A stretch of 64,000 nt of DNA from Candidatus Nyctobacter psychrophilus (GTDB taxonomy: Bacteria; Vulcanimicrobiota; Vulcanimicrobiia; Vulcanimicrobiales; Vulcanimicrobiaceae), in assembly GCA_014305025.1 (NCBI GenBank), contig JACRTY010000036.1:84097-148096 (forward strand), read 5' to 3'. The notes under the pieces are model-generated. The model was given only the letters and a program-made list of their open reading frames with translations, did no database searches and had not been told where the DNA came from. Below are positions 36,297 to 46,538 of the stretch, piece after piece. Position numbers and translations under genes: made by a program. Each line of letters starts with the position of its first letter. Position 1 is the stretch's first letter.

Positions 36297-37421
36297 ATGA
36301 TCGAACATGACACCACGCTTGCCGGCATCGCTCGCAGTTTGGTCGCGAGCGGTAAAGGCATTCTCGCGGTCGACGAAAGCACGGCAACGTGCAACAAGCG
36401 ATTCGCAAAGCTTGGAATTGCCCAAACCGAAGAGATGCGGCGTTCGTATCGCGATTTGTTGTTGAGCGCCCCGGGCCTCGCTGGGTTTATCAGCGGTGCC
36501 ATTCTCTACGATGAAACGCTTCGCCAGAGCACCGCCGACGGCACGCCGTTCGTCAGCGTAATGGAAAGCGCCGGAATGCTCCCCGGCATCAAAGTCGACA
36601 CGGGAACGGTGCCGCTGACGGGTGGTTCCAGCGAGAAAATCACCGAAGGACTCGACGGGCTGCCCGCCCGCGTTGCCGAGTACCGCCGGCTCGGCGCGCG
36701 CTTTGCGAAATGGCGTGCCGTCGTCACGCTCGGCGACGGCCTGCCGACGCAGCAGTGTCTCGAAGCCAATGCGCACGCGCTCGCGCGGTACGCGCGCCTC
36801 TGTCAGGACGGCGGCCTCGTGCCGATCGTCGAGCCCGAGGTGCTCATGGACGGCGCGCACTTGCTCGCGGAGTGCGAGCGCGTGACCGAAGAGACGTTGC
36901 AGCGGGTCTTCGCGGCGCTGCGGTTGTACGGCGTTGCCCTCGATGCGATGATCCTGAAGCCCTCGATGGTGATTGCAGGGACCGACGCAGCGGCGCAGGC
37001 GGACGGGGACGAGGTCGCGCGTGCAACCGTTGCGTGCCTGCGGCGAACCGTTCCGGCAGCGGTCGCCGGGATCGCGTTCCTTTCGGGCGGTCAAGGCGAC
37101 GTCCGTGCCACCGAGCACCTCGACGCGATGAATCGTCTGCCGGTCGCCAAGCCGTGGCCGCTGACCTTTTCGTACGGTCGCGCGCTACAGGAGCCGGCGC
37201 TCGAACATTGGTGCGGCGCGACAGACCATGTCGCCGAGGCGCAGCGCCGACTCGTCCAGCGCGCGCGTTGCAACGCGGCAGCTGCCTGCGGGGCATACAC
37301 GCCCGCGATGGAGACCGAGGCGGTCATCGACGCGACGTACCGCGACGCCTTCGAGCCGCCGGCGGAGGCGGCGTTCGAGACGCCGCTCTTCAACGAGCGC
37401 TCGCTGTTTCGCGCGGTCTGA
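36297..37421 (+). CDS. class I fructose-bisphosphate aldolase
   Basis: 374 residues, eukaryote-like class I fold. N-terminal SLVASGKGILAVDESTATC, GAILYDETLRQ, MLPGIKVDTGT. Schiff-base and acid/base lysines are expected in FAKWRAVVTLGDG and LDAMILKPSMVIAG, and GIAFLSGGQGDVRATEHLD is the C-terminal phosphate site. It condenses triose phosphates to fructose-1,6-bisphosphate, and may also serve sedoheptulose-bisphosphate in the Calvin cycle. ATG at 36297 follows GGGAGG; a GTG at 36294 is adjacent. Metal independent, unlike the class II enzyme of most cbb operons. Confidence 0.93.
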   Translation: MIEHDTTLAGIARSLVASGKGILAVDESTATCNKRFAKLGIAQTEEMRRSYRDLLLSAPGLAGFISGAILYDETLRQSTADGTPFVSVMESAGMLPGIKVDTGTVPLTGGSSEKITEGLDGLPARVAEYRRLGARFAKWRAVVTLGDGLPTQQCLEANAHALARYARLCQDGGLVPIVEPEVLMDGAHLLAECERVTEETLQRVFAALRLYGVALDAMILKPSMVIAGTDAAAQADGDEVARATVACLRRTVPAAVAGIAFLSGGQGDVRATEHLDAMNRLPVAKPWPLTFSYGRALQEPALEHWCGATDHVAEAQRRLVQRARCNAAAACGAYTPAMETEAVIDATYRDAFEPPAEAAFETPLFNERSLFRAV

Positions 37422-37439
37422 CTTGCGCATGCGCTCATC

Positions 37440-38315
37440 GTGTCGGTAAAGTACCCGATCATTGCGATCACCGGCTCGTCGGGCGCGGGCACGACGACCG
37501 TGCGAGCGACGTTCGCGCAGATCTTCCGGCGCGAGGCCATTACTGCGGCCATCGTCGAGGGCGACGCCTATCATCGGTACGATCGCGCCGAGATGCGCGC
37601 GATGATGAAAAAAGCGCAAGAGGCGGGTTTCGACGCCTTCAGCCACTTCGGCCCGGACGCCAATCTGTTCGAAGAACTCGAAACGCTCTTTCGCGTATAC
37701 GGCGAGACGGGCGGCGGCACGGTTCGTAAGTATCTTCACGATGAGGAGGAGGCCGCGCCGTATTCCCAAGCACCCGGCACGTTCACGCCGTGGGAACCGA
37801 TCGCTCCCGACACGGCGCTCCTCTTTTACGAGGGGCTGCACGGAGCCGTGGCCGCCGAAAACGTCGACGTCGGGCAATACGTCGATCTCTGCATCGGCGT
37901 CGTGCCGACGATCAACCTCGAGTGGATCCAAAAACTGCGCCGCGATAAAGCCGATCGCGGTCATTCGCACGAAGCGATCGTGGAGACGATTCTGCGCCGG
38001 ATGCCCGACTATGTGAACTACATCTGCCCGCAGTTTTCTCGAACGCACGTCAATTTCCAGCGCGTGCCGATCGTTGACACCTCCAACCCGTTCATCGCCC
38101 GCACCATTCCGACGCTGGACGAAAGCATGCTCGTCATCCGTTTCCGCAACGCCAAGGGCATCGATTTCCCCTATCTGCTGGCGATGCTGCACGACTCCTT
38201 GATGCCGCGTCCCAACACGATCGTCTGTCCGGGCGGCAAGATGGATCTCGCCATGCAATTGATCTTCACGCCGATGATCCTGCAGTTGATGGACCGCAAG
38301 AAGCGAGGCCTGTGA
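37440..38315 (+). CDS. prkB: phosphoribulokinase
   Basis: 291 residues, bacterial (octameric) type. P-loop ITGSSGAGTTTVRATF (residues ~9-24), VEGDAYHRYDRAEM, HFGPDANLFEELE, the catalytic/Mg Asp region, FYEGLHGAVAAENVDVGQYV, and the RuBP site NLEWIQKLRRDKADRGHS. It makes the RuBisCO substrate RuBP from ribulose-5-phosphate. GTG start 18 bp after the aldolase. Last gene of the rightward operon. Confidence 0.95.
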   Translation: MSVKYPIIAITGSSGAGTTTVRATFAQIFRREAITAAIVEGDAYHRYDRAEMRAMMKKAQEAGFDAFSHFGPDANLFEELETLFRVYGETGGGTVRKYLHDEEEAAPYSQAPGTFTPWEPIAPDTALLFYEGLHGAVAAENVDVGQYVDLCIGVVPTINLEWIQKLRRDKADRGHSHEAIVETILRRMPDYVNYICPQFSRTHVNFQRVPIVDTSNPFIARTIPTLDESMLVIRFRNAKGIDFPYLLAMLHDSLMPRPNTIVCPGGKMDLAMQLIFTPMILQLMDRKKRGL

Positions 38316-38316
38316 C

Positions 38317-39684
38317 TTATGGACGAGTATAGGGCTCGATGCCGGCAGCCTGCAGCGTCCGGTCGAGCGGAAGCGTCGCCGTCACTTCTTCGAGTGCGAG
38401 AAGCGCGTTCGATTGAGCTTCTTGGGCGGCGACGGTCGTTACTTGGGCATTGAACAGTGCCTGTTCGTCGCTCGCGACTTCAAAATATGACGTCTCACCC
38501 GCTCGCTGAGCGCGCCTGCTGATCGTGTAGATGCGCGCGTCCAGTTGCTCCTGTGCCGTGGCGCTGCGAACGTTGACGATGCTTTGTTGCCACGTGTAGT
38601 ACGCCGAAGCGGCCTGGGTCGCTAAGCTTTGCCGTTCTTGGTCGAGCGTCAAGCTGCTGATGGACTGCTGCAATTCGGCGCGCGCGATCGCCCGTCGCGT
38701 TACTCCGAAATCGAAGAGGCGTTGCGAAAAGCCGATGCCCAGCTGCGCCGCCAGCCGATAAGCACCCGCGCCCAGGCCCGGAACGCCGGCGGCCGTCGTG
38801 GCAAAGACCGGATTGAGCAGATCGTACGAAGTCGACCCAGCCAGCGTAAGGGTGGGACGCAGTGCCGCGCGCTGCTCGTCCACCGCCGCTTGGGCCGAAG
38901 CGACTGCCAACTCGTCGAGCAGGGCCTGTGGATTCGCAGCCGCAGCGGCATCGATCGCCTCTGTGGCATCGGTGAAGGGCGGTGTGGTAAGCCCGAGATC
39001 CGGGAGCACCACCAGGGGCGACGCTGCCGATCGGTTGAGGAGAACGTTGAGAACCGCACGTTCCAGCCGTTCGTCGCTCTGTGCTTGGAACAGGACCGTC
39101 GCTTCGGCTTGCGATTGCGCAGCCGCGCGGTCGACGTCGATCTCCCCCACGATGCCGGCGCGATTGGCGTTGCGCAGCGTCTGCAGATCGCGGTCGACGC
39201 GGGCCTTGAGGCCGCTCACGATTCGGACGTCTTGCTGCGCGAGCCAGAGCGCATCGTAGGCCGAACCGGCTTCGGTGAACACCGTGAGTGCCGCGATGCG
39301 GGCGTCTTGGTCGGCCTGCCGGCCTTCGATGCGTGCAATCGCCGCCTCCGCAGCACGCAAGCCTCCGTCGAGGATCGCATATTGAGCGGTGATGCTCGGG
39401 CCGAGGTCGCGTGCGACGCCGGGCTGGTGCAGCGTGGCGGTCGCTGCGGCGTCGATGGTTCCCAGCGCCGAAGCGCGCCTACGCGCCGTCTGGAGATCGA
39501 GTGCGGCGATGGCGCGCTCGCGGCTGGGAATCTGGGCGTTGGGACTCACGGCGAGCGCCGTCTGCACGAGGGTGAGAAACGGCGTGGGTGCCACGGTCGC
39601 GGTGGGTTGCGCCCGAGCCGGGGCACCAACCAGCACGAACGCACCCGCCGCGGCAGCGAGGCGAAACGAAAAGCCTGCCCTCAC
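38317..39684 (-). CDS. TolC-family outer-membrane efflux protein
   Basis: 455 residues. Signal peptide MRAGFSFRLAAAAGAFVLVGAPARA, then two OEP repeats with long coiled helices (VDRAAAQSQAEATVLFQAQS, VDEQRAALRPTLTLAGSTSY, RAELQQSISSLTLDQERQSL) and strand segments (AAQLGIGFSQRLFDFG). No N-terminal lipobox Cys. It forms the outer-membrane duct for the RND pump encoded just upstream. Stop is 1 bp from the convergent phosphoribulokinase end. Confidence 0.9.
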   Translation of the reverse strand: MRAGFSFRLAAAAGAFVLVGAPARAQPTATVAPTPFLTLVQTALAVSPNAQIPSRERAIAALDLQTARRRASALGTIDAAATATLHQPGVARDLGPSITAQYAILDGGLRAAEAAIARIEGRQADQDARIAALTVFTEAGSAYDALWLAQQDVRIVSGLKARVDRDLQTLRNANRAGIVGEIDVDRAAAQSQAEATVLFQAQSDERLERAVLNVLLNRSAASPLVVLPDLGLTTPPFTDATEAIDAAAAANPQALLDELAVASAQAAVDEQRAALRPTLTLAGSTSYDLLNPVFATTAAGVPGLGAGAYRLAAQLGIGFSQRLFDFGVTRRAIARAELQQSISSLTLDQERQSLATQAASAYYTWQQSIVNVRSATAQEQLDARIYTISRRAQRAGETSYFEVASDEQALFNAQVTTVAAQEAQSNALLALEEVTATLPLDRTLQAAGIEPYTRP

Positions 39685-39685
39685 A

Positions 39686-42600
39686 TCAACCGGCCGTAGG
39701 CTGCGGTTGCGATGCGGCGCTTGTCGGCTCTTGGATACGCCGCGGCTCTTTAAGCTCTCGCGGCGCGATCCACTGGTACATGATCGGCACGATGACGAGC
39801 GTCAGAACGAGCGAACTGGTCAGACCGCCGATGACGACGATCCCGAGACTGCTGCGCTGCGAGGCCCCGGGTTCAAGCGCGAGCGCGAGGGGCGCCATCC
39901 CGAAAATCATCGCAGCCGTCGTCATGAGGATCGCCCGGAAGCGTGTCTCACCGCTCTCTTGGATCGCCTCGAGTTTGTCTTTCCCCCGACGGCGCAGCGT
40001 ATTGGCATAATCGACGAGCAATATCCCGTTCTTCGTCACGATGCCGACGAGCATGATGATGCCGATCAGCGAGTAGAGGTTGAGCGTGTTGCTCGTGAGC
40101 CACAGCGCCCCGAGCGCTCCGATCGACGCAAGGGGAATCGCAAACATGATGATCAGCGGCGTCGTGTAGCTATTATAGAGCGCCACCATCAGAAGAAACA
40201 CGAGCAGGAACGAGAGCACGAGCGACGCGCCCAGAAGCTGCAACGTCTGTTTCATCTGGTCTTGCTGGCCTTGCGGCGTCGCCTTGATCACGACGCCCGG
40301 CGGCAGGTGAAGCGCGGAGACGCGCTGCTCGAACGCCTTCGTTACGTTGGAGAGCTGTGCGTTCGCTGGGACATTTGCGTCGACGTGGACCACGTCGACG
40401 GCATTCGTACGGGTGATCAGTTGCGGCGCGGGCGACCAACTTAGCGCGGCGATGTCGCCGACGTGAACGATCGAGCCGTTGTTCGCACGAATGGGAATCG
40501 CGAGCACGTTGCCGAGATCGTGCCGGTCCGAACGCTCGTAGATCACTTGAATTTGGATCAGCCCGTTTGCATTTTCCAGTTGCGAAGCGATGGCGCCGCC
40601 GAACGCCGCCCGGATCGCGGTAGCCGCGTTGCCGACGCTCACGTCGAGCGCGCGGGCCATGTTGCGATTGAAAATGACGTCGACCTGCGGCGAAGGACTG
40701 GACGCCGTATCGTTCACGTTCGTGGCTCCGGGCGTCGCCTTGAGCGCCGTGAAGACGCGCTGCGCGTACGCGGTCGGGTCGCCGCCGCCGCGCAACGAGA
40801 CGAGCTCGTCGATCGGCTGCTTGGGACCGCCGCTCTGGGCGCTTGCGGGCTTGATGATGACGCCTGCGTTGGGCGTGAGCCGGTTCGTAACGCGGGTCAG
40901 GTAGTCGATCCAGTATTGCGTCGAATGCTGCCGGCCGGTCTTCAAGAATATGTGGATCTGGCCGACGTTGGATTCCTGGACCGGCCCGCCGAACGGAGCG
41001 TCGAATTGACCCGCTTCGCTGGTCTCCGACTCGATGTCGGGAATCTTGTCGACGTACCGCTCGACGGCGATGATATGCTTGCGCACGCTCAGCACGGGGG
41101 TGCCCGAGGGATAGGTGAATTGCGCGAAGATCTCGCCCTGGTCGCCCGCTGGGATGTACGTCTCCCCGACGAGCCCGCTCGGTACGAGCATGAGGGAACC
41201 CAAGAACAACACGACGGCAACGGCCACGACAAGCCACGGATGCTTCAGCGACCACGGCAAGACGCCGCGGGCATACCGGTCACGGACCCACTCGAAGCCG
41301 CGCGTGAACAGTTCGATGATCCGCCACGGCTTCCACGTCGATTCCAAAGCCCACAGGCCGGCTAGGGTCGGCGTGATCGTGAACGAGACGAAGAGCGAGG
41401 TGAGCGTTGAAACCGTGACGACGATGCCGAATTCCTTGAGGACCTGACCGATCGGGCCGGTCATGAAGGCGATCGGCAGGAAGACGACGACGTCGACCAA
41501 GGTGATGACGATCGCGGCCGTCCCGATCTCGCTGCGGCCGTTGACCGCGGCCGACGCCGGCTCTTCACCTTGGTCGGCATGCTGTCCGATGTTCTCGAGC
41601 ACGACGGTCGAGTCGTCGACGAGAATCCCGATCACAAGCGTCATCGCGAGCAGCGAAATCGTGTCCAGGGTCAGGTTGAGGCGCCACATGGCGAAGAGCG
41701 CGACGCAGAGGGAGGTGGGGATCGCGACCATCACGACGACCGCATTGCGTAACGAGCGAAGGAAAAAAAATCATCACGATGGCCGTGAGAATGATCGCCT
41801 CGACGAGCGTGTGAAGTACGCCCTGCACCTGCTGCTTGGAATACGTCGATTGGACGTGGTCGACGGTGAAGGTGACTGCCGGAAATTGCGCGCGCAGCGC
41901 GGGCAGCGCTGCGATGACTGCGTCGGAAACCGTTACCTCACTCGATGCCACCGTCTTGGTGACGTCGATGCCGATCGCCGACGTGCCGTTGGTGTACGAG
42001 TAGACCGTCTGCGGTTCGGTCGATTCCGTGACGCTCGCAACGTCGCCGATGCGGGTCTTGTGCGGCACGACGGTCCAGGAGTTCAACGTTCCGACCAGAG
42101 GCGACGTCGATGCTCCCGAGGGCGCGTTCGACGCGGCGGTGATCGTGACGGGCGTCGCCCCCGCCACCAGGAGGTCGGCAACCGACTGCGGCGTGGCCAG
42201 ATCGCCGCGCACGTCGATGTGCGTTTCGCGATCGGGTTGGTAGGCGATGCCGCCGGGTGCGCGGACGTTGTTTGATCCGATCGTGGTCACGATGTCGTTG
42301 AGCGTCAAGCCTGCCGACGCGAGCGCACTCGGGTCCACGCGGACCTCATAGGCCGCGGTCACGAGGCCGCTTTCATGGACCCCCGAGACGCCGGGAATCT
42401 GTTCGATGACCGGGACGATGGTATTTTTCCCGAGCAACGCCAAGGCGCGTTTCGAAAGGCTCTTGGAATCGAGCGAAAGCGAGACCACGACCGGCTGACC
42501 GGGCGTTCCGGCCCCGACCGTGGGCGGCAGCAGATCGCTCGGAAGCTGACCCTGCACCGACTGCAACGCCTTCTCGACGTTGGTCAAGTCGGTGCTCTCG

Positions 42601-42896
42601 CTCGACTCGAGCGTGAAGGCGGCCGCGATCGAAGCCTGCCCGTTTTGGATGACCGAGCTGACGCTTTGCAAATTGGGCGAGCCCGAGATCGCATTCTCGA
42701 TCGGTCGCACGATGCTGTCGCGCAGGACCGTCGTCGAAGCCCCCTGATACGAGACGTTGACCGTGATGGCCGGCGGGCTCGTGTTGGGCATGTCCTGAAC
42801 GGCGAGATTGCGATAACCCAGCCACCCAGCGAGCAACATCAGCGCGATGAGCACGGCGACCAGCGGCGGCCGCTCGACGAACGCTTTCGTTAACAT
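39686..42896 (-). pseudogene. RND efflux transporter (AcrB/HAE1 family), one homopolymer frameshift
   Basis: 1,069 residues if a run of eight T (minus strand, ~41761-41769) is read as seven, restoring MIFFLRSLRNAVVVMVAIP. Begins FVERPPLVAVLIALMLLAGW; contains both periplasmic porter domains, the proton-relay Asp pair in LVIGILVDDSTVVLENIGQH, and the terminal helices GGLTSSLVLTLVIVPIMYQW. Everything else is collinear and conserved, so a sequencing error is more likely than decay. Start codon overlaps the adaptor stop (TGATG). Substrate unknown; hydrophobic drugs or lipids are typical. Confidence 0.88.
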
Positions 42897-44121
42897 CAGC
42901 GCGTGGCCACCGTTTGGCCGCCTGCGATGCCGGAGGTCCCATCGGCGATCACGCAGGTTCCACGTGTCAGACCATCGACGATCGCATCTTTTCCGTCCGT
43001 CGCTTGTTCGCTGACGTCGACCTGCTTCGCCTTACCGCATCGAGAAAGGCTGTTTGCGGGATCTCGATGCCGCCGACGCGCGGTAGTGCGATGCGCCCCG
43101 TCACGGGCATGCCGGAAATCAGAACACCGTGATCGTTGGGAACGTCGACCTCGACGCTGAAGTTCGTCGACCCCGGCGTCGCCTCACCGAGCACGGCGCT
43201 GACCGTTCCGGGGAAGCTGCCGCGGCCGGCGCCGCTGCGCGTGATGCTCGCACTCGCGCCGACGTGGACGCGAAACACTTGATTGCTCGAGGCGCTTAGA
43301 ACCGCGTACACGTGACTGGTCTCCTGCAACGTGAAGATTTGGCGGCCGGAGGGATATTCGCCCGGATTGAGATTGCGGTTGATGACGTAGCCGTCGATCG
43401 GGGAGCGAATTGTGGCCCGTGCGATGTCGCGCTCCAACAGCGTCGCCTGCGCCGCCGCCGATTCGGCCGCGGCCCGCGCGCCCGCGACGTTGGCGGCTTG
43501 CAGGCCGGAATCGGAACCGCCGTTGACGGCGACGTTTTGCAGCGCGCTCGTCAGCGACGCTTGCGCGGAACGGACGGCCTGGGCGTCGGTTGCGACGAGC
43601 GTGCGTTGTTGATCGACGGTCGAGACGGGAAGATAACTGCCCGAAACTTGCTCTTCGCGGCCGAGGAGCTGCTGCGCTTGGGCCAGCGTCGCTTTGGCCT
43701 GCGCGAGCGCCGCGCGCGCCACCCGGACTTGATCGCTCCCTTGCCCGATCGCGAGGCGACCGGTATACACCGTCTGCGTCGTCTTGGCGCGATACTCGGC
43801 GGCGGTCTGTAACGCCGACTGCAGACTCGCTTCGAGATCGTCCGTTGCGAGCACCGCGATGACCTCGCCCTTGTGGACCGCATCGCCTTCGCGAACGTTG
43901 ACGGCAACTGCCGGTTCCGCAAGACTACTCGAAAGACCGACGTTCTGATGGGGGGCGATCAAGCCGGGCAGCGTCTCATAGGGCGCGATCACGCCCCGCT
44001 GCGCGGTGACCGTCTTCACGCTGACCGGCGACGGGCTTGGCGTCGGCTGAGCCGTGTTATGCGAACACGCGCTGGCGCCTAAGCCGAGGAACAGAGCCGT
44101 CCAGCATAGGCTTGCCGACAT
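42896..44121 (-). pseudogene. RND membrane-fusion (HlyD-type) lipoprotein adaptor, one frameshift near the 3' end
   Basis: About 408 residues after correction. Lipobox GASAC (Cys19); barrel-sandwich halves VAVNVREGDAVHKGEVIAVL and ATIRSPIDGYVINRNLNPGE flank a long coiled-coil hairpin (residues ~105-215); the beta-barrel follows (TRSGAGRGSFPGTVSAVLGE). A missing base near 43040 shifts the frame: the alternative frame continues KAKQVDVSEQATDGKDAIVD to GGQTVATR and stops at 42896, overlapping the transporter start. First gene of the adaptor-RND-TolC operon. A sigma-54 promoter ends only 13 bp before the ATG. Confidence 0.87.
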
Positions 44122-44134
44122 ACGAAGCCGTTAT

Positions 44135-44151
44135 TGCAATTCTCGTGCCAA
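44135..44151 (-). promoter_or_regulatory. sigma-54 (-24/-12) promoter of the efflux operon
   Basis: Minus strand reads TTGGCAC-GAGAA-TTGCA, a perfect match to the RpoN consensus with correct GG-to-GC spacing. The expected transcription start (about 12 nt past the GC) is near 44124, i.e. 3 nt before the adaptor ATG, so the mRNA would be almost leaderless or translation begins differently. rpoN itself is in this window. Confidence 0.8.
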
Positions 44152-44374
44152 TGAAGGGCGGCGGCGCTTCATGCGGGACGTCCCGGAACGAGGCACTCGT
44201 TAAATCCGCCGCCGTTACAGCGTTGCGGCGGCCCTCCGCGCGAGGACCGCTTCGGGGCCCCCCACCGCTTCGGTCCTAAAAGTGACGGCGATGGCGGCAA
44301 TCGAAAACACGCGGACCGGTCATGTTCGGAAGATGGTCATTTTCCTCGGCGATCGTGGATTTGGGTTCCTGTGC

Positions 44375-44628
44375 TTAGCCCCCAGCGTGGCAACGCTCAG
44401 ACCGACCGGAACCGCTGCGAAGCAACTTGAGGGCAGCCGTTTCAGCGATAAAGACACTGACCGTAGCGTCGCTTTTCGCGGCCGCGAGCATTGCAGCGAC
44501 TGCACGCGTGGCGTGGCCTCTCGCACGACTAGGCGCGGCGACGCCGTAGCCGATCTCGAATTCACCCAGGGGGACGGCGGCGCTTTGTAGCCGCACAGTC
44601 CGACGACCTCGCCGTTAGCAACGTTCAT
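44375..44628 (-). pseudogene. GNAT acetyltransferase fragment, frameshifted
   Basis: One frame reads VANGEVVGLCGYKAPPS and, after a shift at a C-run (~44570), another reads PLGEFEIGYGVAAPSRARGH, ATRAVAAMLAAA, SVFIAETAALKLLRSG, stop at 44375. This is the acetyl-CoA-binding core of RimJ/RimL-type N-acetyltransferases (E.GYGV...RG.GYAT.A...). The N-terminal third and the C-terminus are missing. A relic. Confidence 0.6.
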
Positions 44629-44767
44629 CCATCGTTGACTCCCCCGGGCGGCAGCGCTAAATTTCGGTTGAGGCGTGGCTCAGCGGAATCATCCATTCAA
44701 GATCCGCGTCCGTGGCCGCTACGAGAGTCACTTCGTGCAACGACCTGCGTCGCGTCGGGCCCGCAGC

Positions 44768-44982
44768 TTACGCTGCTTCGACCGCAATCATCTCGGCGAC
44801 CGTCCTCGGTTCAGGAATCGGATCACCGTCAGTGCGCATCCCTGCAAGTGCAGCGTGATTGCCTCAGCGATGCCACTTTCGACTTCACCAAGCGTCGGGC
44901 CGGTCGGAATGCATCCCGGCAGGTCCGGGACATAGGCGGAATACCCCGTCCCGGCCGGCTCAATAACAACGGCGTATTTCAT
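44768..44982 (-). pseudogene. hicB: HicB antitoxin, one frameshift
   Basis: MKYAVVIEPAGTGYSAYVPD, LPGCIPTGPTLGEVESGIAE, AITLHLQG, then with a one-base shift near 44837 MRTDGDPIPEPRTVAEMIAV and stop at 44768. This is a complete ~71-residue HicB: a partial RNase H-like fold and the GDPIPEP tail. Its ATG overlaps the hicA stop (ATGA), the normal hicAB arrangement. Antitoxin would neutralise HicA mRNA interferase; broken as written. Confidence 0.75.
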
Positions 44983-45173
44983 GACGTCCATCCCGCTTGT
45001 CGGTAGATCCTGCGCAACGTTCCGAGTGCCAGTCTCATCGACCGGCCGTCCCGGAACGGTGACTCTGCCCGGTTTGACCGGATGCTTGAACTGTCTGTGC
45101 GAGCCTTGGTTCCAACCAGGTACCATCCGTCCTCGGCGAGCCGCCGGAGCACGTCTCGAACCTTCGGGGTCAC
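44979..45173 (-). pseudogene. hicA: HicA toxin, two compensating frameshifts
   Basis: Starts TPKVRDVLRRLAEDGWYLVG (the HicA N-terminus), then the conserved core GSHRQFKHPVKPGRVTVPG with the catalytic His lies in another frame, and the original frame resumes RSMRLALGTLRRIYRQAG. As read in one frame the central dsRBD-like segment is scrambled, so the protein is inactive unless both indels are sequence errors. Paired with hicB downstream. Confidence 0.72.
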
Positions 45174-45263
45174 GCTTCGACGCGTTCACGGCGCTCGCGG
45201 CGCTGTCCTGGACCATGCCGGAAGACTCCGAACGCTCCCATCGCTGCACAAGAACGCGTCGAC

Positions 45264-45679
45264 TTGCGCGACTCGGTCGTGAACGAACGCGCGGTCAAGC
45301 GCGAGCTGCACTTCGAGCTCGCCAAGCGCAACGGCGACGTGAGCTATCGGTGGCGGGACGGCGGCGAGGTGTTTCATGACGAGGGCCCGAGATTGCGTTT
45401 CGCGATACGAGCGAGGCGAGCGTTGCCGCTGGGCTCGAGCTCGCGCGCGCCAAATGGGGGAACGAGGTCACCATCCACGGCAGCGCCAACTTCAAGGAGC
45501 GAGCGTTACGCCTCGCCGTCGAACGCGGGATGAACGTCAATAATTCGGAGCTGCACAATCGGCAGCGCGAGTTCGTCGCCGAACGAGAACGCCCGCACAG
45601 TCTGGAACGGGAGCAATCACGTGGGCGTGAGCGAGTGCCGGCGAAAGAACACGATCGCGGTTTTGGAATGGAGCGATAG
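45264..45679 (+). pseudogene. LPD7-domain relaxase/conjugation protein fragment
   Basis: VNERAVKRELHFELAKRNGD, VSYRWRDGGEVFHDEGPRL, then after a shift near 45395 FRDTSEASVAAGLELARAKW, VTIHGSANFKERALRLAVER and GMNVNNSELHNRQREFVAER up to TAG at 45677. This matches the large polyvalent-protein-associated domain found at the C-terminus of MobA/TraA-like relaxases on conjugative elements. The catalytic relaxase part is absent. Evidence of a decayed mobile element. Confidence 0.6.
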
Positions 45680-45682
45680 GCG

Positions 45683-46153
45683 ATGAAAGAATACAGAGCC
45701 TCCATAATCATTCGCGCTTCGCCGGCGGATATCTGGGCGGTTTTGATCGATGTGTCTCGTTGGCCGGAATGGGATTCGAACTTCGATAAGATGGAAGGCG
45801 AGGTTGCTCTCGGTCAACGGCTGAAAATCTTCAGCAAGGTCATGGCGGGGCGCGTCATTTCAGTCACCGTGACGCAACTCGTTCAGTATCAGAAAATGAC
45901 GTTGACGAGCGGCATGCCCTTAGGGTTATTCAACGTACAGCACAGTTATACTCTGACGGCAAAGGGCGGCGGGGAAACGGAGGTGCTGTCGCATGAGCTG
46001 TTTATGGGTCCCTTGGCACCGTTGATCGGCAAATCGATTCCCGATATGGCGCAATCTTTTAACGAGTTCGTATCCCGCCTGAAACAGAGAGTAGAGGGGC
46101 ACCACATTCCTTCATCGTCCTTCCGCCCCGCGGGTCAGATCGCTCCCCTTTAG
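45683..46153 (+). CDS. SRPBCC-family (polyketide cyclase/START-like) protein
   Basis: 156 residues, intact. Typical N-terminus YRASIIIRASPADIWAVLID and VSRWPEWDSNFDKMEG, helix-grip fold with long C-terminal helix (IPDMAQSFNEFVSRLKQRVE). Members bind hydrophobic ligands in a central cavity; CoxG-type and cyclase-type proteins share the fold. The ATG lies 4 bp after the LPD7 relic stop. Surrounded by relics but itself undamaged. Confidence 0.8.
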   Translation: MKEYRASIIIRASPADIWAVLIDVSRWPEWDSNFDKMEGEVALGQRLKIFSKVMAGRVISVTVTQLVQYQKMTLTSGMPLGLFNVQHSYTLTAKGGGETEVLSHELFMGPLAPLIGKSIPDMAQSFNEFVSRLKQRVEGHHIPSSSFRPAGQIAPL

Positions 46154-46383
46154 CGCCGTTCACGAGTTCATCAACGCGTGCTTTCGGGAGCTTCACGACG
46201 AATTACCGTTACAGAAATGGCAAACATCTTCCCATTTACCTTCAGACAGTCGGACGACATCATTCGTCCTCTCGGGCTCACGGTGGTGGTTCACGCGGCG
46301 GTTTGTAGCGAACGCCTCTATGATGGTGACAAAGGCCGGGTGGACTTCGGGCATGTCTATTTCATCCATCGCGCCTTTAGGGG

Positions 46384-46485
46384 CTATTTCGTTGACGTCG
46401 GTGATCCGATCGCGCGATACAGCGTTGAGCGGCCGACGCGCAAAACGCGCGCAACGTGGTTTGGGCTCTCACCGCGTTCAAGCAT
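46384..46485 (-). pseudogene. serine recombinase (resolvase) C-terminal helix-turn-helix fragment
   Basis: 33 codons: MLERGESPNHVARVLRVGRS, TLYRAI, then stop at 46384. This is the DNA-binding HTH that ends resolvase/invertase proteins (...VARxLGVxRxTLYRxL). The catalytic domain is gone. The rest of 46154-46537 has no gene I recognise; an open frame covers part of it on the plus strand without family resemblance. Confidence 0.55.
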
Positions 46486-46538
46486 GTTCGCCTCTCGAAC
46501 CGCCCGTCAACGCTGCTGCCAGAAGCAGCGTTCGGTTG

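Noticed and set aside
45683..46153. CoxG as evidence for a carbon-monoxide dehydrogenase cluster
   Set aside because: Only a generic SRPBCC fold is seen and no cox genes are near.
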